From: an uncultured Ignavibacteriales bacterium
Lineage (GTDB): Bacteria; Bacteroidota; Ignavibacteria; Ignavibacteriales; Ignavibacteriaceae
Length of the DNA: 5,223 bases
Assembly: GCA_913053915.1 (NCBI GenBank)
Contig: CAJXGP010000196.1
Location: forward strand, 1-5,223
Direction: 5' to 3'
The notes under the pieces were generated by a model. The model saw only the letters and a program-made list of their open reading frames with translations, did no database searches and was not told the DNA's origin. Position 1 is the first letter of the stretch; each line of letters opens with the position of its first letter. The translations under genes and the position numbers were made by a program. Shown one piece after another: positions 1-5,223 of this stretch.

Positions 1-1218
1 ATAAGCGCCGCCGTAAGCCTTTCTAATAATGACTGTTACTTTAGGGACAGTCGCTTCACAAAACGCATATAATAATTTAGAACCATGTCGAATAATCCCA
101 TTCCATTCTTGTTCGGTACCGGGCAGAAAGCCGGGTACATCCTCAAGTACTAAAATCGGAATATTAAAAGCATCGCAAAATCTCACAAACCTGGCTCCTT
201 TGGTTGATGAATTAATATCTAAAACACCTGCTAAAACTGCCGGTTGATTTGCTACTATCCCCACGGACATACCACCAATTCTAGCAAAACCCACAATTAT
301 GTTTTCTGCATAATTAGCCTGCACCTCAAAAAAATCATGATCATCTATAAGAAGATAAATTATTTCCTTCATATCATACGGTTTATTAGGATTATCAGGA
401 ATAATCGTTTCCAATTTTTCATCTAGAGAAATCATACTTTCATCAAAAGTTTTCTCAATCGGTTTATCCATAAAATTTAGAGGTAAATAGCTCATTAATT
501 TTCTAACACCTAGTAAGGTTTCAATCTCATTTTCAAAAGTAAAATGTGCTACACCGCTTTTTTTGGCATGGGTCTCTGCACCTCCTAAATCCTCGAAACT
601 TACATTTTCATGGGTTACGGTTTTAACCACATTCGGACCGGTAACAAACAAGTAGCTGGTATTTTGAACCATAAAGACAAAATCCGTAATAGCGGGCGAA
701 TAGACAGCGCCGCCGGCACATGGGCCAAGAATAACCGATATTTGCGGTATAACACCTGATGCTAAGGTATTTAGTAAAAAGATATTTGCATAACCTCCAA
801 GGCTAACAACCCCCTCTTGTATTCTCGCCCCGCCGGAATCATTTAATCCTATTACAGGAATACCGGTTTTCATTGCCATATTCATAATTTTAACAATTTT
901 TTCCGAATGTGCTTCCGAGAGAGAACCGCCGAATACAGTAAAATCCTGGCTAAATAATGCAACCGGACGACCGTCTATTTTGGCAAATCCTGTAACCACG
1001 CCATCGCCGGGATAAGATTGTTTGTCAATTCCAAAGTCTTTGCTGCGGTGCTTAACAAACATATCAATTTCTTCAAAACTACCTTCATCAACCAGAAAAT
1101 CAATTCTTTCACGTGCTGTTAATTTACCCTTTTTATGTTGGCTTTTAATTCTCTCTTCACCACCACCAAGTTTTGCAGTTCTTTTTCTTTTTAATAATTC
1201 TAGATTTTTATTTTGCAT
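1..1218 (-). CDS. pccB: Acyl-CoA carboxylase carboxyltransferase (propionyl-CoA carboxylase beta type), partial at C-terminus
   Basis: Translation from the ATG at 1218 is open for 406 codons to the window edge. The family is usually about 510-520 aa, so roughly the last 110 residues are missing. The product moves a carboxyl group from carboxybiotin to an acyl-CoA, usually propionyl-CoA to methylmalonyl-CoA, in the cytoplasm, together with a biotin carboxylase/carrier subunit not encoded here. Visible crotonase-fold motifs are SGGARIQEG (residues 128-136) and [12 protein letters not shown] (165-176), the first oxyanion-hole region. In the second half are [11 protein letters not shown] (361-371) and RKAYGGAY (399-406). 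The N-terminal TARERI (34-39) is also typical. The homologous decarboxylase subunit MmdA is the main alternative; GGAY rather than GGSY favours PccB, but the next residue, which helps set substrate choice, lies outside. There is no clear Shine-Dalgarno sequence. The gene starts 51 bp after the ABC ATPase and may be co-transcribed with it. Confidence 0.93.
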   Translation of the reverse strand, partial: MQNKNLELLKRKRTAKLGGGEERIKSQHKKGKLTARERIDFLVDEGSFEEIDMFVKHRSKDFGIDKQSYPGDGVVTGFAKIDGRPVALFSQDFTVFGGSLSEAHSEKIVKIMNMAMKTGIPVIGLNDSGGARIQEGVVSLGGYANIFLLNTLASGVIPQISVILGPCAGGAVYSPAITDFVFMVQNTSYLFVTGPNVVKTVTHENVSFEDLGGAETHAKKSGVAHFTFENEIETLLGVRKLMSYLPLNFMDKPIEKTFDESMISLDEKLETIIPDNPNKPYDMKEIIYLLIDDHDFFEVQANYAENIIVGFARIGGMSVGIVANQPAVLAGVLDINSSTKGARFVRFCDAFNIPILVLEDVPGFLPGTEQEWNGIIRHGSKLLYAFCEATVPKVTVIIRKAYGGAY

Positions 1219-1269
1219 TGTAAAGTTTATCTATAATTGTATAATCTACAAAATTGCATGAATATCGAT

Positions 1270-2067
1270 TTAATTAATTATTGAAATTAAAGGTGAATCT
1301 CCCAAAGATGTAAATGCCGATTTAATCTCGTTTTGATAATAGGTAAACGTTTCCATGTTTTCTTTATCGGCATTTTTTTCGATATCTATTCTTTGAATAA
1401 TTTTTCCGGGATCCCTCCTCATAATTAAAATTGAATCGGAAAGAATTATCGCTTCCGTAATATTAGTGGTAGTCAAAAGAAAGGATGTTTTTAAATTGAA
1501 ACTGATTTTCTTTATCAAAGCATATAATTCATGCTGAGTTTCCGAATCAAATTTTTTAAAGGGATCATCAATCAAAACAATAGCCGGTTTCAATATCAGA
1601 GCTCTCCCCAAAGCTATACGAAATCTGAAGCCGGAATGTTTATCAAGCGGAAAATGATCTTCATATCCTGTTAATTCTAGAAGATCAATTATATTTTTTA
1701 AACTATAATTATCATTTTTTATCTTTTTCTTTTTCAAAGAAAGTGCAAATTCTAAATTTTGTTTGACTGTATACCAAGGAAAAGAAGAAGGATTTTCGGG
1801 GATAAATCCTATCTCACCGCTTGGTTCGTTGTAAGTATTGCCATTAAGTAAGATTTGTCCGGAAGATGATTTTTCCAATCCGTTAATAATTCTTAACAAA
1901 GTGGTTTTACCCGCTCCAAATGGGGCTAATATAGAAATTATTTCACCGGAAGATTGATGTTCAACTTGAAAATTAACATTTTCGAGGACATGTATTTTTG
2001 AACCGGCCAAACCTAGAAAAAATTTGTTAATATCTTTTACTACCAATAGGGGAAATTTTTCAGTCAA
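1270..2067 (-). CDS. ABC transporter ATP-binding protein, NitT/TauT-like, with degenerate catalytic motifs
   Basis: 265 aa from the TTG at 2067; another TTG at 2070 adds one residue. There is no ATG in the N-terminal half. I chose 2067 because it gives a 4 bp TTGA overlap with the permease stop and lies 6 nt after a GGAG. The overall pattern matches the nitrate/sulfonate/taurine ATPases (SsuB/TauB/NrtD), including FPWYTVKQN after the Q-loop. The motifs are unusual. Walker A is APFGAGKTT, with Ala48 for the first Gly but Lys54 kept. The Q-loop has Glu91 for Gln. The signature region is KHSGFRFR (143-150) where LSGGMRQR is expected. Walker B is IVLIDDPF, with Asp168 for the catalytic Glu. The D-loop is FKKFD, and Thr201 stands where the switch His is expected. 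The reading frame is intact, so this is not an obvious pseudogene. It should bind the neighbouring permease at the inner membrane. Whether it hydrolyses ATP well is uncertain; the substrate is unknown. Confidence 0.9.
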   Translation of the reverse strand: MTEKFPLLVVKDINKFFLGLAGSKIHVLENVNFQVEHQSSGEIISILAPFGAGKTTLLRIINGLEKSSSGQILLNGNTYNEPSGEIGFIPENPSSFPWYTVKQNLEFALSLKKKKIKNDNYSLKNIIDLLELTGYEDHFPLDKHSGFRFRIALGRALILKPAIVLIDDPFKKFDSETQHELYALIKKISFNLKTSFLLTTTNITEAIILSDSILIMRRDPGKIIQRIDIEKNADKENMETFTYYQNEIKSAFTSLGDSPLISIIN

Positions 2068-2825
2068 CAATTACTCCAATGAAAGAATTTGTTTTTTAAA
2101 TATTTTAATAAAAAACCGGTAAAGTAAATTACTATTCCGATTATTAAAGTTACAGTGAACATAGCCGATAAATCTCTGTACATCAAAGCGGTTTTGAATA
2201 TCGTCCCTAATCCTCTACCACCTTTTATAAATTCAAACGCAATTAGAATAGACCACAAGTAAGTATGTGAATCAAGCAAATATTTAATCAGGCTTGGTCC
2301 GATTGCTTTCCAAACAACTTTTCTGGCAATAATGGATTTATTACTTCCTAATGCTCTAGCGGTATCAATATACTCATGCTTAACTTTTTTTGATTCTAAA
2401 TGCACTTTTACTATCAACGAATAAAATACAATTACCGTTATAAAAATAAATCCTGTAATAGGCGAATTAGGCAGCCAAAAAATCAAGAAAAAACCGAATA
2501 CCATATCCGGAATATACTTGGGAAAAAATGAGAGCGAAGAAATAAAATCGAATAGAAATGAATTTTCATTTATGATAAATTTAATGATTGCATAAACTAA
2601 AAAATATGCTATAATAACAGATATATATATTGTAGAGAAGGTTGAAATTAAATTAACGGCGAGATGATAGTCTTCCCAAAGAGCGCTCAGAGACATTAAA
2701 ACAATTGACGGTTTCGGAAGAAAATTATTAGCAGGGATTAAGAATCCAAATAATATTATCCATAAAAGGAAATAAGAAAGTATAAAATAAAGTTTTTTAT
2801 TAGATAAAACTTTTTGAAAATTCAT
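2064..2825 (-). CDS. ABC transporter permease, NitT/TauT family
   Basis: 253 aa from the ATG at 2825. An in-frame TTG at 2840 would add five residues (MKFTI) and neither start has a convincing Shine-Dalgarno sequence; I prefer the ATG. Hydrophobic segments lie near residues 13-30, 59-84, 104-118, 124-140, 187-201 and 221-241, consistent with a six-helix inner-membrane permease (BPD_transp_1 fold). The segment FLPKPSIVLMSL (35-46) after the first helix is typical of SsuC/TauC-type permeases. The cytoplasmic coupling loop is well formed: EYIDTARALGSNKS (151-164), then V-W-K-A-I-G-P (171-177), matching the EAA motif with its Gly and distal Pro. The length is normal for the family. It overlaps the ATPase gene by 4 bp, so the two should be translationally coupled. 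No periplasmic substrate-binding protein is encoded in the window, so the cargo (nitrate, sulfonate, taurine, thiamine precursor or other) cannot be inferred. Confidence 0.92.
   Translation of the reverse strand: MNFQKVLSNKKLYFILSYFLLWIILFGFLIPANNFLPKPSIVLMSLSALWEDYHLAVNLISTFSTIYISVIIAYFLVYAIIKFIINENSFLFDFISSLSFFPKYIPDMVFGFFLIFWLPNSPITGFIFITVIVFYSLIVKVHLESKKVKHEYIDTARALGSNKSIIARKVVWKAIGPSLIKYLLDSHTYLWSILIAFEFIKGGRGLGTIFKTALMYRDLSAMFTVTLIIGIVIYFTGFLLKYLKNKFFHWSNC
2074..2077 (-). promoter_or_regulatory. Ribosome binding site of the ABC ATPase gene
   Basis: The minus strand reads TTGGAGTAATTGTTGAC here. GGAG lies 6 nt before the TTG at 2067 and only 3 nt before the TTG at 2070, which favours the 2067 start. 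It lies inside the last codons of the permease gene, whose TGA overlaps the chosen TTG as TTGA. This arrangement usually couples translation of the two proteins. Confidence 0.6.
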
Positions 2826-2883
2826 AATTGTAAATTTCAATAGCTTGTAAATAACCGACTCAATTTAAATATTTTTCAATTTT

Positions 2884-2912
2884 AATATATTGAAAGGAAT
2901 ACTTTATATCAA
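2884..2912 (-). promoter_or_regulatory. Candidate sigma70-like promoter of the ABC transporter genes
   Basis: On the minus strand TTGATA (2912-2907) is followed after 17 bp by TATATT (2889-2884). Transcription would start near 2877, about 50 nt before the permease ATG. It lies in the 105 bp gap between the hydrolase stop and the permease start. The gap is very AT-rich, so chance matches are likely. If the host uses a Bacteroidota-type primary sigma factor, these boxes may not be the ones read. Confidence 0.35.
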
Positions 2913-2930
2913 TTAAATATTATTCCCATT

Positions 2931-3581
2931 TTAGTTAATGTGCTGAAGATAAGGATTTTCTTTTTTCTCAATAAATAACGAGCTTTTATCTCCATGACCG
3001 GGATAAATTTTTGTATCGTCCGGCAAAGTAAAGATTTTTTGTTTGATTGATTTAATCAAAATTTTATAATCACCTCCCCATAAATCAGTTCTACCGATGT
3101 TACCCTTAAACAAAACATCACCGGTAAGACAAATTTCTTCTGAAGGGAAATAGATACAATATTCTCCCGGAGTGTGACCGGGTGTAAATAAAAAACTTAT
3201 TTTTGTTAGACCAATTGATAAAGGGATTTGTTCAGTAATAAAATTATCAGGCTCGGGAGTTTTATCAAAATTAATTCCAAATATCTCCGCCTGTTTAGCT
3301 GCATTTTGTAATAAAGGTAAATCTAATTCAGGAATATAATAAATTGGATTGTACCGATTTTTTATAAATCGACAGCCGAAAATATGATCGAGATGACAAT
3401 GAGTATTAATCAAATATTTAAGGGAAATATTATTAGTGGAAATAAAATTTTTTACTTGGTGATTTTCCTCCTCATATGAACAACCGGGATCAACAATTAC
3501 AGCTTCATTTGATGTATCATCCCAAACTATATAAGTATTTTCAGCAAATGGGTTGAATGTAAATATTTTCAGTTTTACCAT
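2931..3581 (-). CDS. MBL-fold metallohydrolase, short glyoxalase II (YcbL/GloB-like)
   Basis: 216 aa, starting at the ATG at 3581 without a clear Shine-Dalgarno sequence. It has the complete metal-binding set of the glyoxalase II group: THCHLDH gives His61, His63, Asp65 and His66; His136 lies in TPGHTPGE; Asp155 in LTGD; His196 in YPGHG. The DVLFKGNIGRTDLWGGD stretch (155-171) is typical of this group. It is shorter than classical GloB (about 250-260 aa) and lacks the C-terminal glutathione-binding domain, as do YcbL-like type II enzymes. The likely reaction is hydrolysis of a thioester such as S-lactoylglutathione or an analogue, in the cytoplasm since no signal peptide is seen. The natural thiol is not known; persulfide dioxygenase is a less likely alternative. 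It has its own promoter candidate upstream and is separated by 105 bp from the permease downstream, so it is probably an independent unit. Confidence 0.9.
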   Translation of the reverse strand: MVKLKIFTFNPFAENTYIVWDDTSNEAVIVDPGCSYEEENHQVKNFISTNNISLKYLINTHCHLDHIFGCRFIKNRYNPIYYIPELDLPLLQNAAKQAEIFGINFDKTPEPDNFITEQIPLSIGLTKISFLFTPGHTPGEYCIYFPSEEICLTGDVLFKGNIGRTDLWGGDYKILIKSIKQKIFTLPDDTKIYPGHGDKSSLFIEKKENPYLQHIN

Positions 3582-3750
3582 AATAAAATTTGACCGTTAG
3601 TAATATAAACATTTCCAAAATATTCATTTTGTAAGAATCAAGTAAATAAGAAATCTCATTCTAAATATGGGCTTCACACTCAACTATAAATAAAAATGTG
3701 AAAACCGGACTTTATGTATTGTTCTCTATAATTATATTTTCATTGCAAAT

Positions 3751-3774
3751 TACCGGTTATAATACCGATTATTA
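3751..3774. repeat. Two tandem imperfect 12 bp direct repeats
   Basis: TACCGGTTATAA (3751-3762) is followed directly by TACCGATTATTA (3763-3774), with 10 of 12 positions identical. The pair covers the -10 box and most of the spacer of the promoter candidate facing the hydrolase gene. The first copy contains the palindrome ACCGGT. Adjacent helical-repeat-length copies over a promoter could be an operator, but no regulator is encoded nearby and the copies may be coincidental in AT-rich DNA. Confidence 0.4.
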
Positions 3775-3784
3775 TATTTGTCAA
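3756..3784 (-). promoter_or_regulatory. Near-consensus sigma70-like promoter upstream of the MBL hydrolase
   Basis: On the minus strand TTGACA (3784-3779), a perfect -35, is followed after exactly 17 bp by TATAAC (3761-3756), a good -10. The start point would fall near 3749, giving a leader of about 170 nt before the hydrolase ATG at 3581. No convincing hairpin or riboswitch was recognised in that leader. It lies about 75 bp past the end of aroC, so the hydrolase need not depend on aroC read-through. Use by the host is uncertain if its main sigma factor prefers other boxes. Confidence 0.5.
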
Positions 3785-3857
3785 AACTTCCAACACTTCA
3801 GAAAAGATCGTTTATAATTTTAAATTAATTCGCCGGTTCAGGTATCCTTAGAATAAA

Positions 3858-5066
3858 TCACTTAAATTTTCTTTTTACTCTTTGATTTAGATTTTTAACA
3901 TAACGATTGAAATTAGACTTAGTTTCTTCCAAAGAATCACCTCCGAATTTCACTAGAAAGAACTTAGCGATACTCCAAGCAGCCATCGATTCACCGACCA
4001 CCGCACAAGCCGGTACGGCCACGAAATCACTTCTTTCTCTCCGGGCATCCACTTTCTTCATAGTTTTAAGGTCTACGCTTTCAATAGGACTCATTAAAGT
4101 AGCAATCGGTTTCATAGCTCCACAAATTATTATCGGCAAACCGGTCGAAATTCCGCCCTCAATTCCACCGGCTCTGTTTGTTTTTCTAGTGAGTGTATCA
4201 CCTTTCTTTATAATTTCGTCATGCAAAACCGAACCAAAATTTTCTGCCGCTTCGAAACCAGTACCGATTCCGACTGCTTTAACAGCATTAATTGACATTA
4301 TCGATTGAGCTAACTCGGCATTCAGTTTTGTATCATAGTGCATAAAGCTGCCTAAACCCGTCGGTATGCCTGAAACTATCACATAAAAAGTACCGCCTAA
4401 AGTATCACCTTTTTTCTTCGCCAACTTAATTTTATTAATTATTTTTTTTTCTTGTACTTTATCTATAACTCGAACTTCACTCTTATCGGATTTTTCCGAT
4501 ATATCCCATGCATTAAAATTAACAGGGAGATCATTATTAAATAATTTATCGGCAAAATTTGAGTCGGAATAAATACCTCCGATGCTTTCTACAAAGCTTC
4601 CCACATAAATTCCAAAATTTTCAAGAAACCTGCGCGCGATAGAACAGGCAGCAACTCTTGCTGCAGTTTCCCGAGCGCTCGAGCGTTCTATGGAATTCCG
4701 AATATCGTCAAAACTATATTTTGTAACACCTACCAAATCTGCATGTCCCGGGCGAGGGATAGTTATTTTTTCAACGGCAAATTTCTTTTTATGGGAAGTC
4801 ATTTTATCTGCCCAATTTTCCCAATCTCTATTTTTTATTAATAAAGAAATTGGAGAACCTAGTGTCTCCTGAAATCTGATACCCGAAAGTATTTCGACTG
4901 TATCCGATTCAATTTTCATTCTCAGTCCGCGACCATAACCAAACTGTCTTCGTTTCAAATGAAAATTTATGTAATCATTTTCAATTTTTATATTTGACGG
5001 GAAACCTTCCACAATTGTGGTAAGAGCCTTTCCATGCGATTCACCGGCAGTAAGGAATCTAATCAT
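3858..5066 (-). CDS. aroC: Chorismate synthase
   Basis: 402 aa from the ATG at 5066. I chose this over an in-frame TTG at 5093 because GGAGA stands just before it and because the family begins at MIRFLTAGESHG. The enzyme makes chorismate from 5-enolpyruvylshikimate 3-phosphate, the last step of the shikimate pathway, using reduced FMN in the cytoplasm as a tetramer. All signatures are present: GESHG with His11; RRQFGYGR (39-46); RPGHAD with the second catalytic His108; the RSSARETAARVAACSIARR stretch (128-146); AGGIEGGISTG (299-309); and DARRERSDFVAVPACAVVGE (340-359). The length is normal. The MIRFLTAGESHG start and RMKIESD segment belong to the form seen in Firmicutes, Actinobacteria and Thermotogae-like lineages. 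No other aro gene is adjacent. The gene begins directly after a transcription terminator and is followed by 276 bp of non-coding DNA. Confidence 0.98.
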   Translation of the reverse strand: MIRFLTAGESHGKALTTIVEGFPSNIKIENDYINFHLKRRQFGYGRGLRMKIESDTVEILSGIRFQETLGSPISLLIKNRDWENWADKMTSHKKKFAVEKITIPRPGHADLVGVTKYSFDDIRNSIERSSARETAARVAACSIARRFLENFGIYVGSFVESIGGIYSDSNFADKLFNNDLPVNFNAWDISEKSDKSEVRVIDKVQEKKIINKIKLAKKKGDTLGGTFYVIVSGIPTGLGSFMHYDTKLNAELAQSIMSINAVKAVGIGTGFEAAENFGSVLHDEIIKKGDTLTRKTNRAGGIEGGISTGLPIIICGAMKPIATLMSPIESVDLKTMKKVDARRERSDFVAVPACAVVGESMAAWSIAKFFLVKFGGDSLEETKSNFNRYVKNLNQRVKRKFK

Positions 5067-5070
5067 TTTT

Positions 5071-5075
5071 TCTCC
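5071..5075 (-). promoter_or_regulatory. Ribosome binding site deciding the aroC start
   Basis: The minus strand reads TATGGAGAAAAAATG. GGAGA (5075-5071) lies 4 nt before the ATG at 5066. It falls inside the extension that a TTG start at 5093 would need, so the ATG is the likely start. Confidence 0.75.
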
Positions 5076-5090
5076 ATATAAATCCAAATG

Positions 5091-5098
5091 CAAATATA
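5091..5098 (-). promoter_or_regulatory. Possible Bacteroidota-type -7 box for aroC
   Basis: TATATTTG on the minus strand matches the TAnnTTTG -7 element described for Bacteroidota promoters. It follows the terminator T-run at once, and would give a leader of only about 20 nt ending in the GGAGA. I see no clear TTTG-type -33 box at the proper distance, because the terminator stem occupies that place. The T-rich context makes a chance match plausible. Confidence 0.25.
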
Positions 5099-5129
5099 AA
5101 AAAAACGCCCGATAAACCGGGCGCTTTTT
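5098..5129 (-). terminator. Rho-independent terminator, structurally bidirectional
   Basis: CGCCCG (5106-5111) pairs with CGGGCG (5118-5123) around a six-base loop. On the minus strand the stem is followed by eight T (5105-5098); on the plus strand by five T (5125-5129). It lies 23 bp past the stop codon of the gene at the right edge, which it should terminate. There is no plus-strand gene in the window that needs it. It ends about 22 nt before the aroC ribosome binding site. Confidence 0.88.
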
Positions 5130-5151
5130 ATCATAATTACTATTTAATTAA

Positions 5152-5223
5152 TTATTGAGGAATATTAAGGCCAATAAATCGGCTATTACCCTTCGAATCT
5201 TTAACCATCAAAAGTACAGCCGA
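5152..5223 (-). CDS. C-terminal end of a protein, probably an HtrA/DegQ-type serine protease, partial
   Basis: The frame is open from the window edge (5223) to a TAA at 5154-5152, giving 23 residues that begin SAVLLMVKDSKGN and end SRFIGLNIPQ. The pattern of a hydrophobic strand (VLLMV), a short charged turn (KDSKGNS), and a second strand (RFIGLNI) ending within two residues of the stop resembles the end of the last PDZ domain in DegP/DegQ family periplasmic proteases, which typically end VLLLV..g....FVAL. This is a resemblance over a very short stretch, so the family call is tentative. That it is coding is supported by the terminator placed just after its stop codon. The catalytic domain is outside the window. 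Confidence 0.55.
   Translation of the reverse strand, partial: SAVLLMVKDSKGNSRFIGLNIPQ

Larger units (their letters stand above)
3698..3817 (+). other. Possible small ORF (39 codons) with a hydrophobic N-terminus, opposite to all other genes
   Basis: A GTG at 3698 opens 39 codons ending in TAA at 3815-3817. The product would begin MKTGLYVLFSIIIFSLQITG, which looks like a signal peptide or single membrane helix, followed by a polar tail with one Cys and ending KDRL. The ATG one base-pair pair upstream (3696) is out of frame and stops at once. There is no Shine-Dalgarno sequence and no homolog that I recognise. It runs across the minus-strand promoter candidate and the 12 bp tandem repeat. It could be chance, a remnant of a secreted protein gene, or a real small protein; chance is most likely. 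Confidence 0.15.

Noticed and set aside
29..426. Plus-strand open frames of 72 and 60 codons
   Set aside because: They lie antisense to a well-conserved part of the carboxyltransferase and encode nothing recognisable.
1022..1261. Plus-strand open frame of 79 codons with a hydrophobic middle
   Set aside because: It is antisense to the N-terminus of the carboxyltransferase and its hydrophobicity comes from the complement of Lys/Glu-rich codons.
1219..1269. Partly repeated ATTATA/TATAAT stretches between the ATPase and the carboxyltransferase as a promoter or operator
   Set aside because: No -35 box at a suitable distance and no clean inverted repeat; simple AT-richness explains it, and co-transcription with the ABC genes is possible.
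3550..3627. Minus-strand ORF of 28 codons (MNILEMFILLTVKFYYG...) from an ATG at 3627, overlapping the hydrolase start out of frame, as a possible leader peptide
   Set aside because: It has no ribosome binding site, no regulatory codon bias and overlaps the real start without coupling geometry; most likely chance in AT-rich DNA.
3818..3857. Terminator for aroC just after its stop codon
   Set aside because: I found no GC-rich stem followed by a T-run on the minus strand there; aroC may end by another mechanism or run into the hydrolase gene.
3907..4308. Plus-strand open frame of 133 codons inside aroC
   Set aside because: The opposite strand encodes the C-terminal signatures of chorismate synthase; this is its shadow.

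Overview
This 5.2 kb window is AT-rich (roughly one third G+C by eye). Every supported gene reads on the minus strand, so the transcriptional order runs from high to low coordinates. The sequence looks like an ordinary bacterial chromosome with compact spacing. No tRNA, rRNA, insertion sequence, CRISPR array or phage-like gene is visible. The low G+C, the weak or absent Shine-Dalgarno sequences in front of several genes, and the mix of protein types suggest a free-living member of the Bacteroidota/Ignavibacteriota side of the FCB group. This placement is an inference: the chorismate synthase starts with the MIRFLTAGESHG type of N-terminus rather than the one I associate with typical Bacteroidetes. 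No marker gene here settles it.

Layout, in transcription order. (1) At the right edge are the last 23 codons of a protein whose tail resembles the C-terminal PDZ end of HtrA/DegQ-type periplasmic proteases. (2) A strong GC-rich hairpin with a T-run follows. (3) It sits almost against the ribosome binding site of aroC (chorismate synthase, 402 aa). (4) A 276 bp intergenic stretch holds a near-consensus sigma70-like promoter, overlapped by a 12 bp tandem repeat. (5) Next is a short glyoxalase II-like metallo-beta-lactamase-fold hydrolase. (6) A second promoter candidate precedes a two-gene ABC transporter unit, a NitT/TauT-type permease and a translationally coupled ATPase. (7) The left edge is filled by the first 406 codons of a propionyl-CoA carboxylase beta-type carboxyltransferase, cut by the window.

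The genes do not form one obvious pathway: aromatic amino acid synthesis, thioester hydrolysis, uptake and acyl-CoA carboxylation lie side by side. The clearest anomaly is the ABC ATPase. It keeps the overall NitT/TauT-type fold and the Walker A lysine, yet every other canonical catalytic motif is altered (first Walker A glycine, Q-loop, signature, Walker B glutamate, H-loop histidine), while its partner permease looks well conserved. No substrate-binding protein is encoded beside the pair. Apart from this, the region looks conventional.
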